From: Yoonia sp.
GTDB lineage: Bacteria > Pseudomonadota > Alphaproteobacteria > Rhodobacterales > Rhodobacteraceae
Assembly: GCA_028822885.1 (NCBI GenBank)
Contig: JAPKCP010000231.1
Location: 1-5,268 of the forward strand
Direction of reading: 5' to 3'
Length of the DNA: 5,268 nucleotides
This document shows, in pieces, positions 1-5,268 of this stretch. Each line of letters begins with the position of its first letter. The stretch's first letter is position 1. The notes under the pieces were generated by a model that was given only the letters and a program-made list of their open reading frames with translations, had not been told where the DNA came from and did not search any database. The position numbers and the translations under genes are program-made.

Positions 1-103
1 AGAAATTCATTGTATTACCACTGATGATTTCATTGAGCTTGATCCCACAACAAAGCGCAACCTTGGCTTTGAAATCGGGAAAGTGGTTCTTTCGTATCGT
101 CAT
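1..103 (-). mobile_element. Remnant of IS3-family transposase OrfA (N-terminal stub), open at left edge
   Basis: Reading leftwards from an ATG at 103, the first 17 codons give MTIRKNHFPDFKAKVAL. This closely resembles the start of IS3-family OrfA proteins, which typically begin M-T-x-R-x-N-H-x-P-D-F-K-A-(K/R)-V-A-L and continue with a helix-turn-helix DNA-binding domain. After residue 17 (about position 52) the frame stays open but reads CCGIKLNEI instead of the expected E-A-(I/L)-x-G-E..., so the similarity stops abruptly. I read this as a truncated or rearranged insertion-sequence end. A terminal inverted repeat could lie near 150 (minus-strand TGGACCAGTAGTTAAG), but the other end is not in the window. 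A plus-strand frame across the same bases (2-121) is also open and contains DPTTKRNLGF, loosely like a MutS segment; I consider that a chance match. The family call rests on one short motif. Confidence 0.45.
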
Positions 104-238
104 TGTGAATCGTCTTTCTCATAAGTCGATCCATCTTAACTACTGGTCCAAAATCTTGCGGCCACCTCTCTATGACTAGTCAGTGCTTGGCAGATCACCG
201 CTGCTGGGTAGACCTGTATGGATGAAATCTGGGGCTTG
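104..238. other. Non-coding spacer in decayed left flank
   Basis: I see no gene here. The stretch lies between the transposase-like stub and the broken frame that ends at 239. It contains a perfect 10-bp palindrome, TGACTAGTCA, at 173-182, which has no evident partner or function. The leader of the OrfA-like stub probably takes up 104-150. Confidence 0.4.
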
Positions 239-585
239 TCAGTGATTGAAACTGGCGCTTTGGTTTGGTGCACTGCCTATGCCGATATCGGGCAGCACAA
301 ACTGCAGGCTCTTGTTGTGCAATACGTGTAGCTGCATTTTCACCCCTTGCATGTCTGGCGCATTCAGTCGCTGCAAGCGTTGCACAAGCCACGTATGCTC
401 GCAAAACTGTTGCCCATATTTTCACCTAAAACAGCTACAATGAGTACCTGATCTTCAGGTACCCAAGGGCTTTCATTCAATAAACCACTGGTAAATCCGT
501 GTTTCGGTATAGGATCGCATAAAATAATTGCATTATCTTGAGGGACCAAATTTGGCCGTAAGGTACTGCTCTGGTCACGCCTCAT
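239..585 (-). pseudogene. Frameshifted unidentified gene, about 115 codons
   Basis: From an ATG at 585, minus strand, an open frame runs through protein-like sequence including NAIILCDPIPKHGFTSGLL and EDQVLIVAVLGENMG, ending near position 415. In that frame a stop follows 15 codons later, after a short tail of unconvincing sequence. Restoring one missing base in the GGG run at 413-415 joins it to a second frame that begins QQFCEHTWLVQRLQRLNAPD, continues through LQFVLPDIGIG and stops at 239-241. The joined product would have 58 + 57 residues, soluble, with no signal peptide or membrane segment. The opposite strand gives a Cys-rich frame typical of an antisense shadow, which supports the minus strand. 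The frame is also open upstream of the ATG to a stop near 636, so the true start could be earlier. I do not recognise the family. It could be a real frameshift, a sequencing error, or chance. Confidence 0.35.
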
Positions 586-665
586 GACGTCTTCTCGTGA
601 CGGGCGAACCTTTTGAAGCAGGCTTTTGGATCAAGGTATCTCAATCTTAACGTAGATGACTTTTG

Positions 666-1730
666 CTATTTTACTTCGGAATAGCTTCTGTCTTCACGGG
701 TTGAAGGTGACTTGTGCACGGGACCAAGCGTATCCCGGAAGACCAGTGTCGCATGTAATTCAACGGTCTCAATCGCGGTGCTGTCTTGGATCAGACCCAC
801 CAAGGCAAGCGCAGCGCGGCGTCCCATTTCGCGATGGGGGACATGGACGGTTGTGAGGGCGGGATATGTGATCTGCGCCAATTCAATGTCGTCAAACCCA
901 ACGATTGATACATCCTCTGGCACCCTGATCCCCATCTGCCTTGCGCGTTGCAACGCACCGACCCCCAACACATCATTTCCGCAAAACACAGCCGTTGGAC
1001 GTATGGGGTCTTGCATTATTTTTTCGAACGCATTGGCCCCGTTTTCGATGCCGTAAGGTGTTTCAATGAAACGCAAGGTTTCAGGCATCATACCAGCATC
1101 CGTCATGGCTGATTGAATGCCTAGGTGGCGGGCATGGGCGCGGTCGTTCGTTGATGTTTCCGCAGAAATGAGCGCCAACTCACGATGGCCAAGTGCTATC
1201 ACCTCAGCCGCCATTGCGTAATTTGCGGCCTTATTGTCGAACCCGACAGAGGGGCGGGCGGAGCCGGAATCAAACGCCCAAGTCACGAGGGCAGGGACGC
1301 CCTGTGTTTCAAGGAAATTGTAAATTTCAGGGTCTCGTTCATGACCAATCAACAACAGCGCATCCGCACCACGCGCAACAAGCGATCGGATTTGTTCGGC
1401 TTCAAGGTCCGGCCGATAAGATGTGCTTGCCACGAGCATCGTGAATCCATGCTGGCGCAATTCCTCCTGAAATGCCTGCAAGCCGCGTGCAAAAACTGCG
1501 TTTTCCATGGTTGGGATGATCGCACCGATAGTGTTGGTGCGGCGTGCGGCCATAGCGCGCGCGCCAAAGTTGGGCGAATAGCCAAGGGTTTTGACCGCTA
1601 GTTTAACCTTTGTGCGGGTGTTCGCTGCCAACTGATCAGGAAAATTCAAACACCGCGACACCGTTGCCGTCGACACGCCGGCCATCTCTGCAACATCAAG
1701 CAATGTGGGAGTTGGGCGTTTGATGGTCAT
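666..1730 (-). CDS. hpsR: LacI/GalR-family transcriptional regulator, probable HpsR
   Basis: This 354-residue protein has the usual LacI-family length and layout. A helix-turn-helix occupies residues 9-29 (TLLDVAEMAGVSTATVSRCLN) with the family signature V-S-x-x-T-V-S-R. The hinge region and linker follow at about 53-72 (N-F-G-A-R-A-M-A-A-R-R-T-N-T-I-G). The periplasmic-binding-protein-like effector domain runs from about 66 to 335, with family landmarks SVGFDN, FCGNDVLGVGAL and VGFDDIELAQ. The ATG at 1730 is preceded by a good ribosome binding site (GAAGGA). The gene is divergent from hpsN across a 243-bp region that carries LacI-type operator sequences. A LacI-type regulator called HpsR heads the described DHPS-degradation cluster of Cupriavidus pinatubonensis, so by position and family this is the probable repressor of hpsNOP, likely released by DHPS or a close intermediate. 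The effector is inferred. The last 20 residues or so (after GPVHKSP) are a polar tail beyond the core. Confidence 0.8.
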   Translation of the reverse strand: MTIKRPTPTLLDVAEMAGVSTATVSRCLNFPDQLAANTRTKVKLAVKTLGYSPNFGARAMAARRTNTIGAIIPTMENAVFARGLQAFQEELRQHGFTMLVASTSYRPDLEAEQIRSLVARGADALLLIGHERDPEIYNFLETQGVPALVTWAFDSGSARPSVGFDNKAANYAMAAEVIALGHRELALISAETSTNDRAHARHLGIQSAMTDAGMMPETLRFIETPYGIENGANAFEKIMQDPIRPTAVFCGNDVLGVGALQRARQMGIRVPEDVSIVGFDDIELAQITYPALTTVHVPHREMGRRAALALVGLIQDSTAIETVELHATLVFRDTLGPVHKSPSTREDRSYSEVK

Positions 1731-1734
1731 GGTG

Positions 1735-1740
1735 TCCTTC
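1735..1740 (-). promoter_or_regulatory. Ribosome binding site of hpsR
   Basis: The minus strand reads GAAGGA, then four bases (CACC), then the ATG at 1730. The match to the Shine-Dalgarno consensus is good, although the spacing is slightly short. It supports the chosen start, which also gives the normal N-terminal distance to the LacI helix-turn-helix. Confidence 0.6.
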
Positions 1741-1755
1741 GTGTTGATTTTGCAC

Positions 1756-1773
1756 TGCTTAACGACTTACACT
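1756..1773. promoter_or_regulatory. Weak third operator-like site near the hpsR start
   Basis: TGCTTAACGACTTACACT keeps a TTACA(C/T)T right arm like the primary operator, but the left arm is poor. It partly overlaps the possible hpsR -10 box (1772-1777), a position that would suit autoregulation. The match is too weak to assert. Confidence 0.2.
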
Positions 1774-1804
1774 TATAGCGCCTATTGCAAACCACAATGA
1801 GCGA

Positions 1805-1822
1805 AATGTAAAGGCTTGCACT
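1805..1822. promoter_or_regulatory. Secondary LacI-type operator, degenerate copy
   Basis: AATGTAAAGGCTTGCACT matches the primary operator at 15 of 18 positions. It lies in the same orientation, 23 bp (about two helical turns) away start to start. The left arm is intact and the right arm is degraded. The pair suggests side-by-side binding on one face of the helix. Confidence 0.5.
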
Positions 1823-1827
1823 CGCGG

Positions 1828-1845
1828 AATGTAATGGCTTACATT
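1828..1845. promoter_or_regulatory. Primary LacI-type operator, predicted HpsR site
   Basis: AATGTAATGGCTTACATT consists of perfect 7-bp inverted arms (AATGTAA and TTACATT) around a 4-bp centre. Its length and shape match LacI/GalR-family operators, whose consensus resembles TGTAAGCGCTTACA; only the central bases depart from perfect symmetry. It lies 128 bp upstream of hpsN and next to the divergent lacI-type gene. That HpsR binds here is inferred. Confidence 0.65.
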
Positions 1846-1905
1846 GCCTCATTGGCAGGCAGAAAATCTGGCTCACGATTCGCTGCTTGCCCCAAAATGA
1901 ACGGC

Positions 1906-1929
1906 ATCGCTGTCACTTTGTTCAGCGAT
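1906..1929 (+). repeat. Inverted repeat in the hpsN leader
   Basis: ATCGCTG (1906-1912) and CAGCGAT (1923-1929) are perfect 7-bp inverted arms around a 10-base centre, TCACTTTGTT. In RNA this would form a modest hairpin. No T-run follows, so it is not an intrinsic terminator. It lies downstream of the operators and 44 bp before the hpsN start, so it could be a leader hairpin or a second regulator's binding site. Confidence 0.4.
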
Positions 1930-1973
1930 TTCGCCCGTAGCGTCCGAATATCTAAAGATAAGGCAGACCCGAT

Positions 1974-3278
1974 ATGGCACTTACTTACCTGAAAAAAGCA
2001 ACGCTAACCGCACAGTCGGGGGCATCCGATGTACATGATATCGTGCAGGGTATTTTGACCGACATCGAGGCAGGTGGCGACGACAAAGCCCGCGAATACG
2101 CCGAGAAATTCGATAAATATGACGGCAACATTATTCTCACGGATGATGAAATTGCGGCAGCCTGTGACTTGGTGCCCCAAAAGCTCAAAGAAGATATCCA
2201 GTTCGCACATGACAACGTTAAGCGCTTTGCTGAGGCCCAGAAGGCCACTGTCAGCGACATCGAATACGAAATTGTCCCCGGTCTGATCGCTGGTCAAAAA
2301 GCGATCCCGGTTGACGCAGCGGGCTGCTATGTGCCGGGCGGTCGGTATAGCCACATCGCCTCCGCGATCATGACCGTTACCACTGCTAAGGTTGCTGGTT
2401 GCAGCCACATCACAGCGACATCACCACCGCGCCCCGGCGTCGGTGTGGCCCCTGCCATCGTTTACGCAGCGCACATCTCTGGCGCTGATAAGATTATGGC
2501 GTTGGGCGGCGTTCAGGGTGTTGCTGCAATGACGTTTGGGTTGTTTGGCCTGCCAAAAGCCAACATCCTTGTCGGCCCCGGCAACCAGTTTGTCGCCGAA
2601 GCAAAGCGCATTTTGTTTGGCCGTGTTGGTATCGACATGATCGCTGGGCCAACCGACAGCTTGGTGCTTGCCGACAAAACGGCTGATCCACATATCGTGG
2701 CGACCGATTTGGTGAGCCAAGCAGAGCACGGTTACAATTCACCGGTTTGGTTGGTCACGGATGATAAGGCGCTGGCCGAAGACGTTATGGCGCGCGTACC
2801 TGTTTTGATCGCTGATTTGCCTGAGTTGAACCGCGACAACGCCTTTGCTGCTTGGCGCGATTACGCCGAAGTCATCCTATGCGCCGACCGCGAAGAAATG
2901 GCCGCGTGTTCAGATGATTACGCGCCAGAGCATTTGACTGTTCAGGCCGAAGATCTTGATTGGTGGTTGAACCGCCTGTCTTGCTACGGCTCGCTTTTCT
3001 TGGGCGAAGAAACAACGGTTTCCTACGGCGACAAGGCATCCGGCACAAACCATGTGCTGCCAACATCAGGCGCCGCGGGCTACACAGGCGGCCTTTCTGT
3101 CCATAAATACATGAAGATCGTGACATGGCAGAGATCGACACGCGAAGGGTCCAAGCGCGTCGCCGAAGCAACGGCTCGCATTTCCCGTCTTGAGGGCATG
3201 GAAGGCCATGCGCGCGCAGCAGATGTTCGTTTGGCAAAATACTTCCCTGGCGAAAACTTTGACCTCTCTGCGGAATGA
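1974..3278 (+). CDS. hpsN: HpsN, (R)-DHPS 3-dehydrogenase (histidinol dehydrogenase family)
   Basis: This 434-residue, full-length cytoplasmic member of the zinc-dependent histidinol dehydrogenase family probably oxidises (R)-2,3-dihydroxypropane-1-sulfonate at C3 to (R)-sulfolactate in two NAD-coupled steps via sulfolactaldehyde. The family's active-site residues are all present: probable zinc ligands Q249 and H252 (SQAEHG), D353 (YGD) and H412 (EGHARAADVRL), and the catalytic pair E319-H320 (YAPEHL). The nucleotide-side motifs GGVQGVAAMTFG (178-189) and VGPGNQFVAEAKR (200-212) are also seen. The sequence reads AGPTDSLVLAD where true HisD has AGPSE, and there are no other histidine-biosynthesis genes nearby, so HisD itself is unlikely. 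Context decides the substrate: a divergent LacI-type gene, then an SDR, an MDR and a sulfopyruvate-decarboxylase-like gene. The ATG at 1974 follows a weak AAGG. The stop overlaps the next gene by ATGA. The main alternative is a HisD-like enzyme for another polyol or amino alcohol. Confidence 0.85.
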   Translation: MALTYLKKATLTAQSGASDVHDIVQGILTDIEAGGDDKAREYAEKFDKYDGNIILTDDEIAAACDLVPQKLKEDIQFAHDNVKRFAEAQKATVSDIEYEIVPGLIAGQKAIPVDAAGCYVPGGRYSHIASAIMTVTTAKVAGCSHITATSPPRPGVGVAPAIVYAAHISGADKIMALGGVQGVAAMTFGLFGLPKANILVGPGNQFVAEAKRILFGRVGIDMIAGPTDSLVLADKTADPHIVATDLVSQAEHGYNSPVWLVTDDKALAEDVMARVPVLIADLPELNRDNAFAAWRDYAEVILCADREEMAACSDDYAPEHLTVQAEDLDWWLNRLSCYGSLFLGEETTVSYGDKASGTNHVLPTSGAAGYTGGLSVHKYMKIVTWQRSTREGSKRVAEATARISRLEGMEGHARAADVRLAKYFPGENFDLSAE

Positions 3279-4036
3279 GTAACGTCGCACAAATGTTTGA
3301 CCTCACAGGCCGTGTGGCCTGTGTGACCGGGGCCTCTGCGGGCCTTGGTCAGCGGGCGGCGATTGCCTTGGCAGCAGCTGGCGCAAAAGTTGTTGGTGTG
3401 GCGCGGCGTGCCGATGCTTTGGCTGAATGGGCGGCTGCGACTGGTGAGAATGCGGCGATCGTCGCGGCAGACTTGTCCCAGCGTGACCAGATCACGAACA
3501 TCGCAGCACAAATCGCCAAGCCATTTGGCGCACCTGATATTATCGTCCACGCGGCTGGCATTAACACCCGCGAGATTGCGGATGATGTGACGCCAGAAGG
3601 GTGGGATGTAACGCTCAACCTGAACCTTGCGGCACCGTTTTTCCTGACACAGGCTTTTGTTCCTGCAATGAAATCAAAAGGCTGGGGTCGCGTTGTGAGC
3701 TTTGCATCGTTGCAAACCACACGGGCATTTCCCGCAGGTCTTGCTTACGGCGCCTCAAAGGCGGGCATCGGGCAACTGACCCGCGCAATGGCGGAAGCAT
3801 GGTCGTGTGATGGCATAAACGCCAACGCAATTGGGCCGGGCTTTTTTCCGACCGAATTGACCGGACCCGTTTTTGCAGACCCCGAACGTGCGGCGCGCAA
3901 TGCGGCGCAAACCTGTATCGGGCGCAACGGCGCTCTCGAAGATATTGACGGACCATTGTTGTTTCTTTGCTCGGACGCATCTGCCTATGTGACTGGCCAA
4001 GTTCTTATGGTCGACGGAGGATTTACTGCAAAATGA
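3275..4036 (+). CDS. hpsO: HpsO, SDR-family DHPS 2-dehydrogenase
   Basis: This is a classical short-chain dehydrogenase of 253 residues. It has the cofactor motif TGASAGLG (18-25), the variant HAAG in place of the usual NNAG (92-95), the catalytic tetrad N117, S145, Y158 and K162 (spacing S-x12-Y-x3-K), and the C-terminal YVTGQVLMVDGGF. Arg43-Arg44 after the second beta strand, with no acidic residue there, leans towards NADP(H), although that rule is not strict. In the DHPS pathway HpsO and HpsP act at C2 on the two enantiomers through a shared 2-keto intermediate and so racemise DHPS, feeding the (R)-form to HpsN. That role is assigned here from gene order and family. The ATG overlaps the hpsN stop (ATGA), which implies translational coupling, and the same overlap joins it to hpsP. 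On sequence alone it could be any sugar or polyol SDR. Confidence 0.8.
   Translation: MSNVAQMFDLTGRVACVTGASAGLGQRAAIALAAAGAKVVGVARRADALAEWAAATGENAAIVAADLSQRDQITNIAAQIAKPFGAPDIIVHAAGINTREIADDVTPEGWDVTLNLNLAAPFFLTQAFVPAMKSKGWGRVVSFASLQTTRAFPAGLAYGASKAGIGQLTRAMAEAWSCDGINANAIGPGFFPTELTGPVFADPERAARNAAQTCIGRNGALEDIDGPLLFLCSDASAYVTGQVLMVDGGFTAK
4016..4020 (+). promoter_or_regulatory. Ribosome binding site of hpsP inside the end of hpsO
   Basis: GGAGG lies within the VDGGF codons of hpsO, 12 bases before the hpsP ATG at 4033. The motif is strong but the spacing is a little long. It supports 4033 over the in-frame upstream ATG at 3967. Confidence 0.5.
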
Positions 4037-5022
4037 AAGCTCTTATCTATGATGGCCCTGAAAAACTGGGCTTCCGTGATGTTGCCGATCCAATTGCAGC
4101 GCCGGGTCAACAACTGATCAAGATCATGTCCGTGGGCATCTGCGGCTCTGACATGCATGCCTACCTTGGTCATGATGATCGCCGCCCTGCGCCGCTGATC
4201 CTTGGTCACGAAGCAGCTGGTATTATCGTTGGTGGCCCGCGCGACGGCGAACGCGTCACGGTAAATCCACTGGTTTGCTGCGGTACCTGTCAGGCCTGCA
4301 CAACAGGTCACGACAACCTGTGCCCAGAGCGTTTGATCATCTCAATGCCACCCCGCGAAGGCGCCTTTGCGCAGTTTGTAGCGATGCGGGATGAAAATTT
4401 GGTTACTGTGCCTGATAATATCTCGCTTGATGCGGCATCTTTGGCCGAACCTATCGCGTGTGGCTGGCACACAGTACGCCTCGCAAAACAGGCGTTGGAC
4501 GGAACGGCACAGACTGCTTTGGTCATTGGCGGTGGGGCGATTGGCCTTGGTGCTGCGTTGTCATTGACCGCGCAAGGCGTGCCAAATGTCACGATAGTTG
4601 AGCCGAACGCGCTGCGCCGTGATGTTCTCAATACGCAATGCAATCAAACGGCGATTTCGCCTGATGATCTGCCTGATGACGCGATGTTTGATCTTGTAAT
4701 TGACGGTGTCGGTTATGCGGCCACGCGTGCCACTGCGTCCGCTCATGCGCGGCCCGGTGGAATCATTGGTCATATCGGTCTTGGTGAAGGGACTGGCGGA
4801 TTAGATGTGCGCCGTATGACCCTGCAAGAAATCACTTTTATTGGGACCTACACCTATACAGCCCAAGATTTCCGCGACACAGCGGCGGCCATTTTCGACG
4901 GCAGTCTTGGCCCGCTTGATTGGACCGAACAGCGCCCACTTTCTGATGGCGCTGCAGCCTTTGCAGATATCCGGGCAGGGCGGACCGCCGCGCCAAAGAT
5001 TATCCTTCACCCCCACTCATAA
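4033..5022 (+). CDS. hpsP: HpsP, zinc-dependent MDR-family DHPS 2-dehydrogenase
   Basis: This 329-residue medium-chain (zinc alcohol) dehydrogenase resembles the sorbitol/threonine dehydrogenase branch and probably oxidises one DHPS enantiomer at C2 in partnership with HpsO. The catalytic zinc site is C37 (GICGSD), H59-E60 (LGHEAAG) and probably E139 (LAEP). The structural zinc lobe is C83, C86, C89 and C97 (C-x2-C-x2-C-x7-C). The Rossmann motif GGGAIGLG is at 166-173, and E190 at the end of the second beta strand (VTIVEP) suggests NAD preference. An in-frame start at 3967 would add 22 residues lying wholly inside hpsO. I reject it because MKALIYDGP is the usual family start and the ATG at 4033 overlaps the hpsO stop by ATGA. 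The gene ends with tandem stops (TAATAA, 5020-5025). The protein is slightly short for the family but has no visible gap in its motifs. Confidence 0.8.
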   Translation: MKALIYDGPEKLGFRDVADPIAAPGQQLIKIMSVGICGSDMHAYLGHDDRRPAPLILGHEAAGIIVGGPRDGERVTVNPLVCCGTCQACTTGHDNLCPERLIISMPPREGAFAQFVAMRDENLVTVPDNISLDAASLAEPIACGWHTVRLAKQALDGTAQTALVIGGGAIGLGAALSLTAQGVPNVTIVEPNALRRDVLNTQCNQTAISPDDLPDDAMFDLVIDGVGYAATRATASAHARPGGIIGHIGLGEGTGGLDVRRMTLQEITFIGTYTYTAQDFRDTAAAIFDGSLGPLDWTEQRPLSDGAAAFADIRAGRTAAPKIILHPHS

Positions 5023-5071
5023 TAATCCCTCAGCCTTCCAATGGCTGCCCAGTACAGGAGCTTTCCAAGCC
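5023..5071 (+). other. Short intra-operon gap between hpsP and the decarboxylase gene
   Basis: These 49 bases have no stable hairpin followed by a T-run, so transcription probably continues from hpsP. They carry the decarboxylase ribosome binding site. Confidence 0.5.
5056..5060 (+). promoter_or_regulatory. Ribosome binding site of the comD-like gene
   Basis: AGGAG lies 11 bases before the GTG at 5072. It is the only purine-rich site near that start and, together with the family-like N-terminus, it fixes the GTG choice. The spacing is longer than usual. Confidence 0.5.
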
Positions 5072-5268
5072 GTGAATATATCAAAGAAAATAGTCGATGA
5101 TTTTGTCGCCAATGACGTGTCATTCATCACGACGGTGCCATGCAAACAATTGGCTGGCGTGATCGAAGAAGTCGAAGCCCGCGACGAAATCTTCCACATC
5201 CCGTCCAACAAAGAAGACGAAGGCATGGGCCTTTGCGCTGGTGCATTCATGGGCGGCAAACGCCCTGC
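5072..5268 (+). CDS. comD: Sulfopyruvate decarboxylase alpha subunit (ComD-like), partial at right edge
   Basis: The first 65 residues are present and the frame is open at the window edge. The start codon is GTG. The fragment matches the N-terminal, pyrimidine-binding side of the thiamine-diphosphate decarboxylases that act on sulfopyruvate and phosphonopyruvate: I-V-D-x-F near the start, F-I-T-T-V-P-C-K (18-25), then H-I-P-S-N-K-E-D-E-G-M-G (42-53) with E48 the likely cofactor-activating glutamate, and L-C-A-G-A-F-M-G-G-K-R-P (54-65). Sulfopyruvate decarboxylase (ComDE) converts sulfopyruvate to sulfoacetaldehyde and CO2. Its place behind hpsNOP fits breakdown of the sulfolactate made by HpsN, after oxidation to sulfopyruvate. 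Only a fragment is seen, so a separate alpha subunit cannot be told from a fused alpha-beta protein, and phosphonopyruvate decarboxylase remains possible on sequence alone. Confidence 0.72.
   Translation, partial: MNISKKIVDDFVANDVSFITTVPCKQLAGVIEEVEARDEIFHIPSNKEDEGMGLCAGAFMGGKRP

Larger units (their letters stand above)
1731..1973. promoter_or_regulatory. Divergent hpsR/hpsN control region
   Basis: This 243-bp gap separates the divergent starts of hpsR and hpsN and must carry both promoters. The operator-like repeats sit in its middle (1805-1845), and a further weak match lies nearer hpsR. For hpsR a minus-strand TATAAG (1777-1772) could be a -10 box, but no good -35 stands in front of it. 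For hpsN the pairing TTGCAC (1816-1821) and TTACAT (1839-1844), 17 bp apart, would place the -10 box inside the operator, as expected for steric repression, although both boxes are weak. No convincing consensus promoter is visible, so the exact start sites are unknown. Confidence 0.55.

Noticed and set aside
2..121. Plus-strand open frame with DPTTKRNLGF, vaguely like a MutS segment
   Set aside because: The similarity covers about ten residues and the following sequence does not continue like MutS. The minus-strand OrfA match is longer and begins at a start codon.
246..443. Plus-strand 65-codon Cys-rich frame
   Set aside because: It is the antisense shadow of the broken minus-strand frame, and no start signal or domain is evident.
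444..462. Perfect 8-bp inverted repeat GTACCTGA-TCT-TCAGGTAC
   Set aside because: It falls inside the probable broken coding frame, has no T-run, and the 3-base loop with a short stem is not enough to call a regulatory element or terminator.
1185..1601. Plus-strand 138-codon frame opposite the LacI gene
   Set aside because: It lies entirely antisense to a well-supported LacI-family gene and shows no domain or ribosome binding site.
1974..3278. Annotation as histidinol dehydrogenase HisD of histidine biosynthesis
   Set aside because: The catalytic residues are shared, but there are no his genes nearby, the substrate-side motif reads AGPTDS, and the neighbours form a sulfonate-degradation set.
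3967..4032. In-frame upstream ATG that would extend hpsP by 22 residues
   Set aside because: The extra residues lie wholly inside hpsO and are unlike the family. The ATG at 4033 gives the standard MKALIYDG start, an ATGA overlap, and GGAGG upstream.
5041..5100. 19-codon plus-strand ORF overlapping the comD start, as a possible leader peptide
   Set aside because: It has no ribosome binding site of its own, and the AGGAG at 5056-5060 lies inside it and serves the GTG at 5072. It is probably chance.

Overview
The window looks like a piece of an alphaproteobacterial chromosome, most likely from the marine Roseobacter group (Rhodobacterales). This rests on moderate GC, the codon style, and a tightly packed organosulfonate-degradation operon of a kind known from that group; no marker gene fixes the taxon.

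Layout. (1) Positions 1-665 hold no intact gene. There is a short minus-strand stub that reads like the N-terminus of an IS3-family OrfA transposase (1-103), and a minus-strand reading frame of about 115 codons that seems broken by a one-base deletion (239-585). This looks like decayed accessory DNA. (2) Positions 666-1730, minus strand, encode a LacI/GalR-family repressor. (3) Positions 1731-1973 form a divergent control region with a near-perfect LacI-type operator (1828-1845), a weaker copy 23 bp away (1805-1822), and a short inverted repeat in the leader. (4) Positions 1974-5022, plus strand, hold three dehydrogenase genes joined by 4-base ATGA overlaps: a histidinol-dehydrogenase-like enzyme, a short-chain dehydrogenase and a zinc-dependent medium-chain dehydrogenase. 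(5) From 5072 to the right edge is the 5' part of a thiamine-diphosphate decarboxylase subunit, probably sulfopyruvate decarboxylase alpha.

The set matches the described hpsR-hpsNOP system for 2,3-dihydroxypropane-1-sulfonate (DHPS), a C3 sulfonate released from the plant and algal sulfolipid sugar sulfoquinovose and also made by phytoplankton. In that scheme HpsO and HpsP act at C2 and interconvert the DHPS enantiomers, HpsN oxidises (R)-DHPS at C3 to (R)-sulfolactate, and HpsR is the LacI-type regulator. In Cupriavidus pinatubonensis the cluster ends with sulfolactate sulfo-lyase (SuyAB). Here the next gene is a sulfopyruvate-decarboxylase-like subunit, which points to desulfonation by the route sulfolactate, sulfopyruvate, sulfoacetaldehyde, then Xsc. 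The sulfolactate dehydrogenase, ComE, Xsc and the transporter are not in the window.

I do not see a wholly new system. The most useful leads are the predicted HpsR operators, the hpsNOP-comD linkage, and the unidentified broken gene on the left flank.
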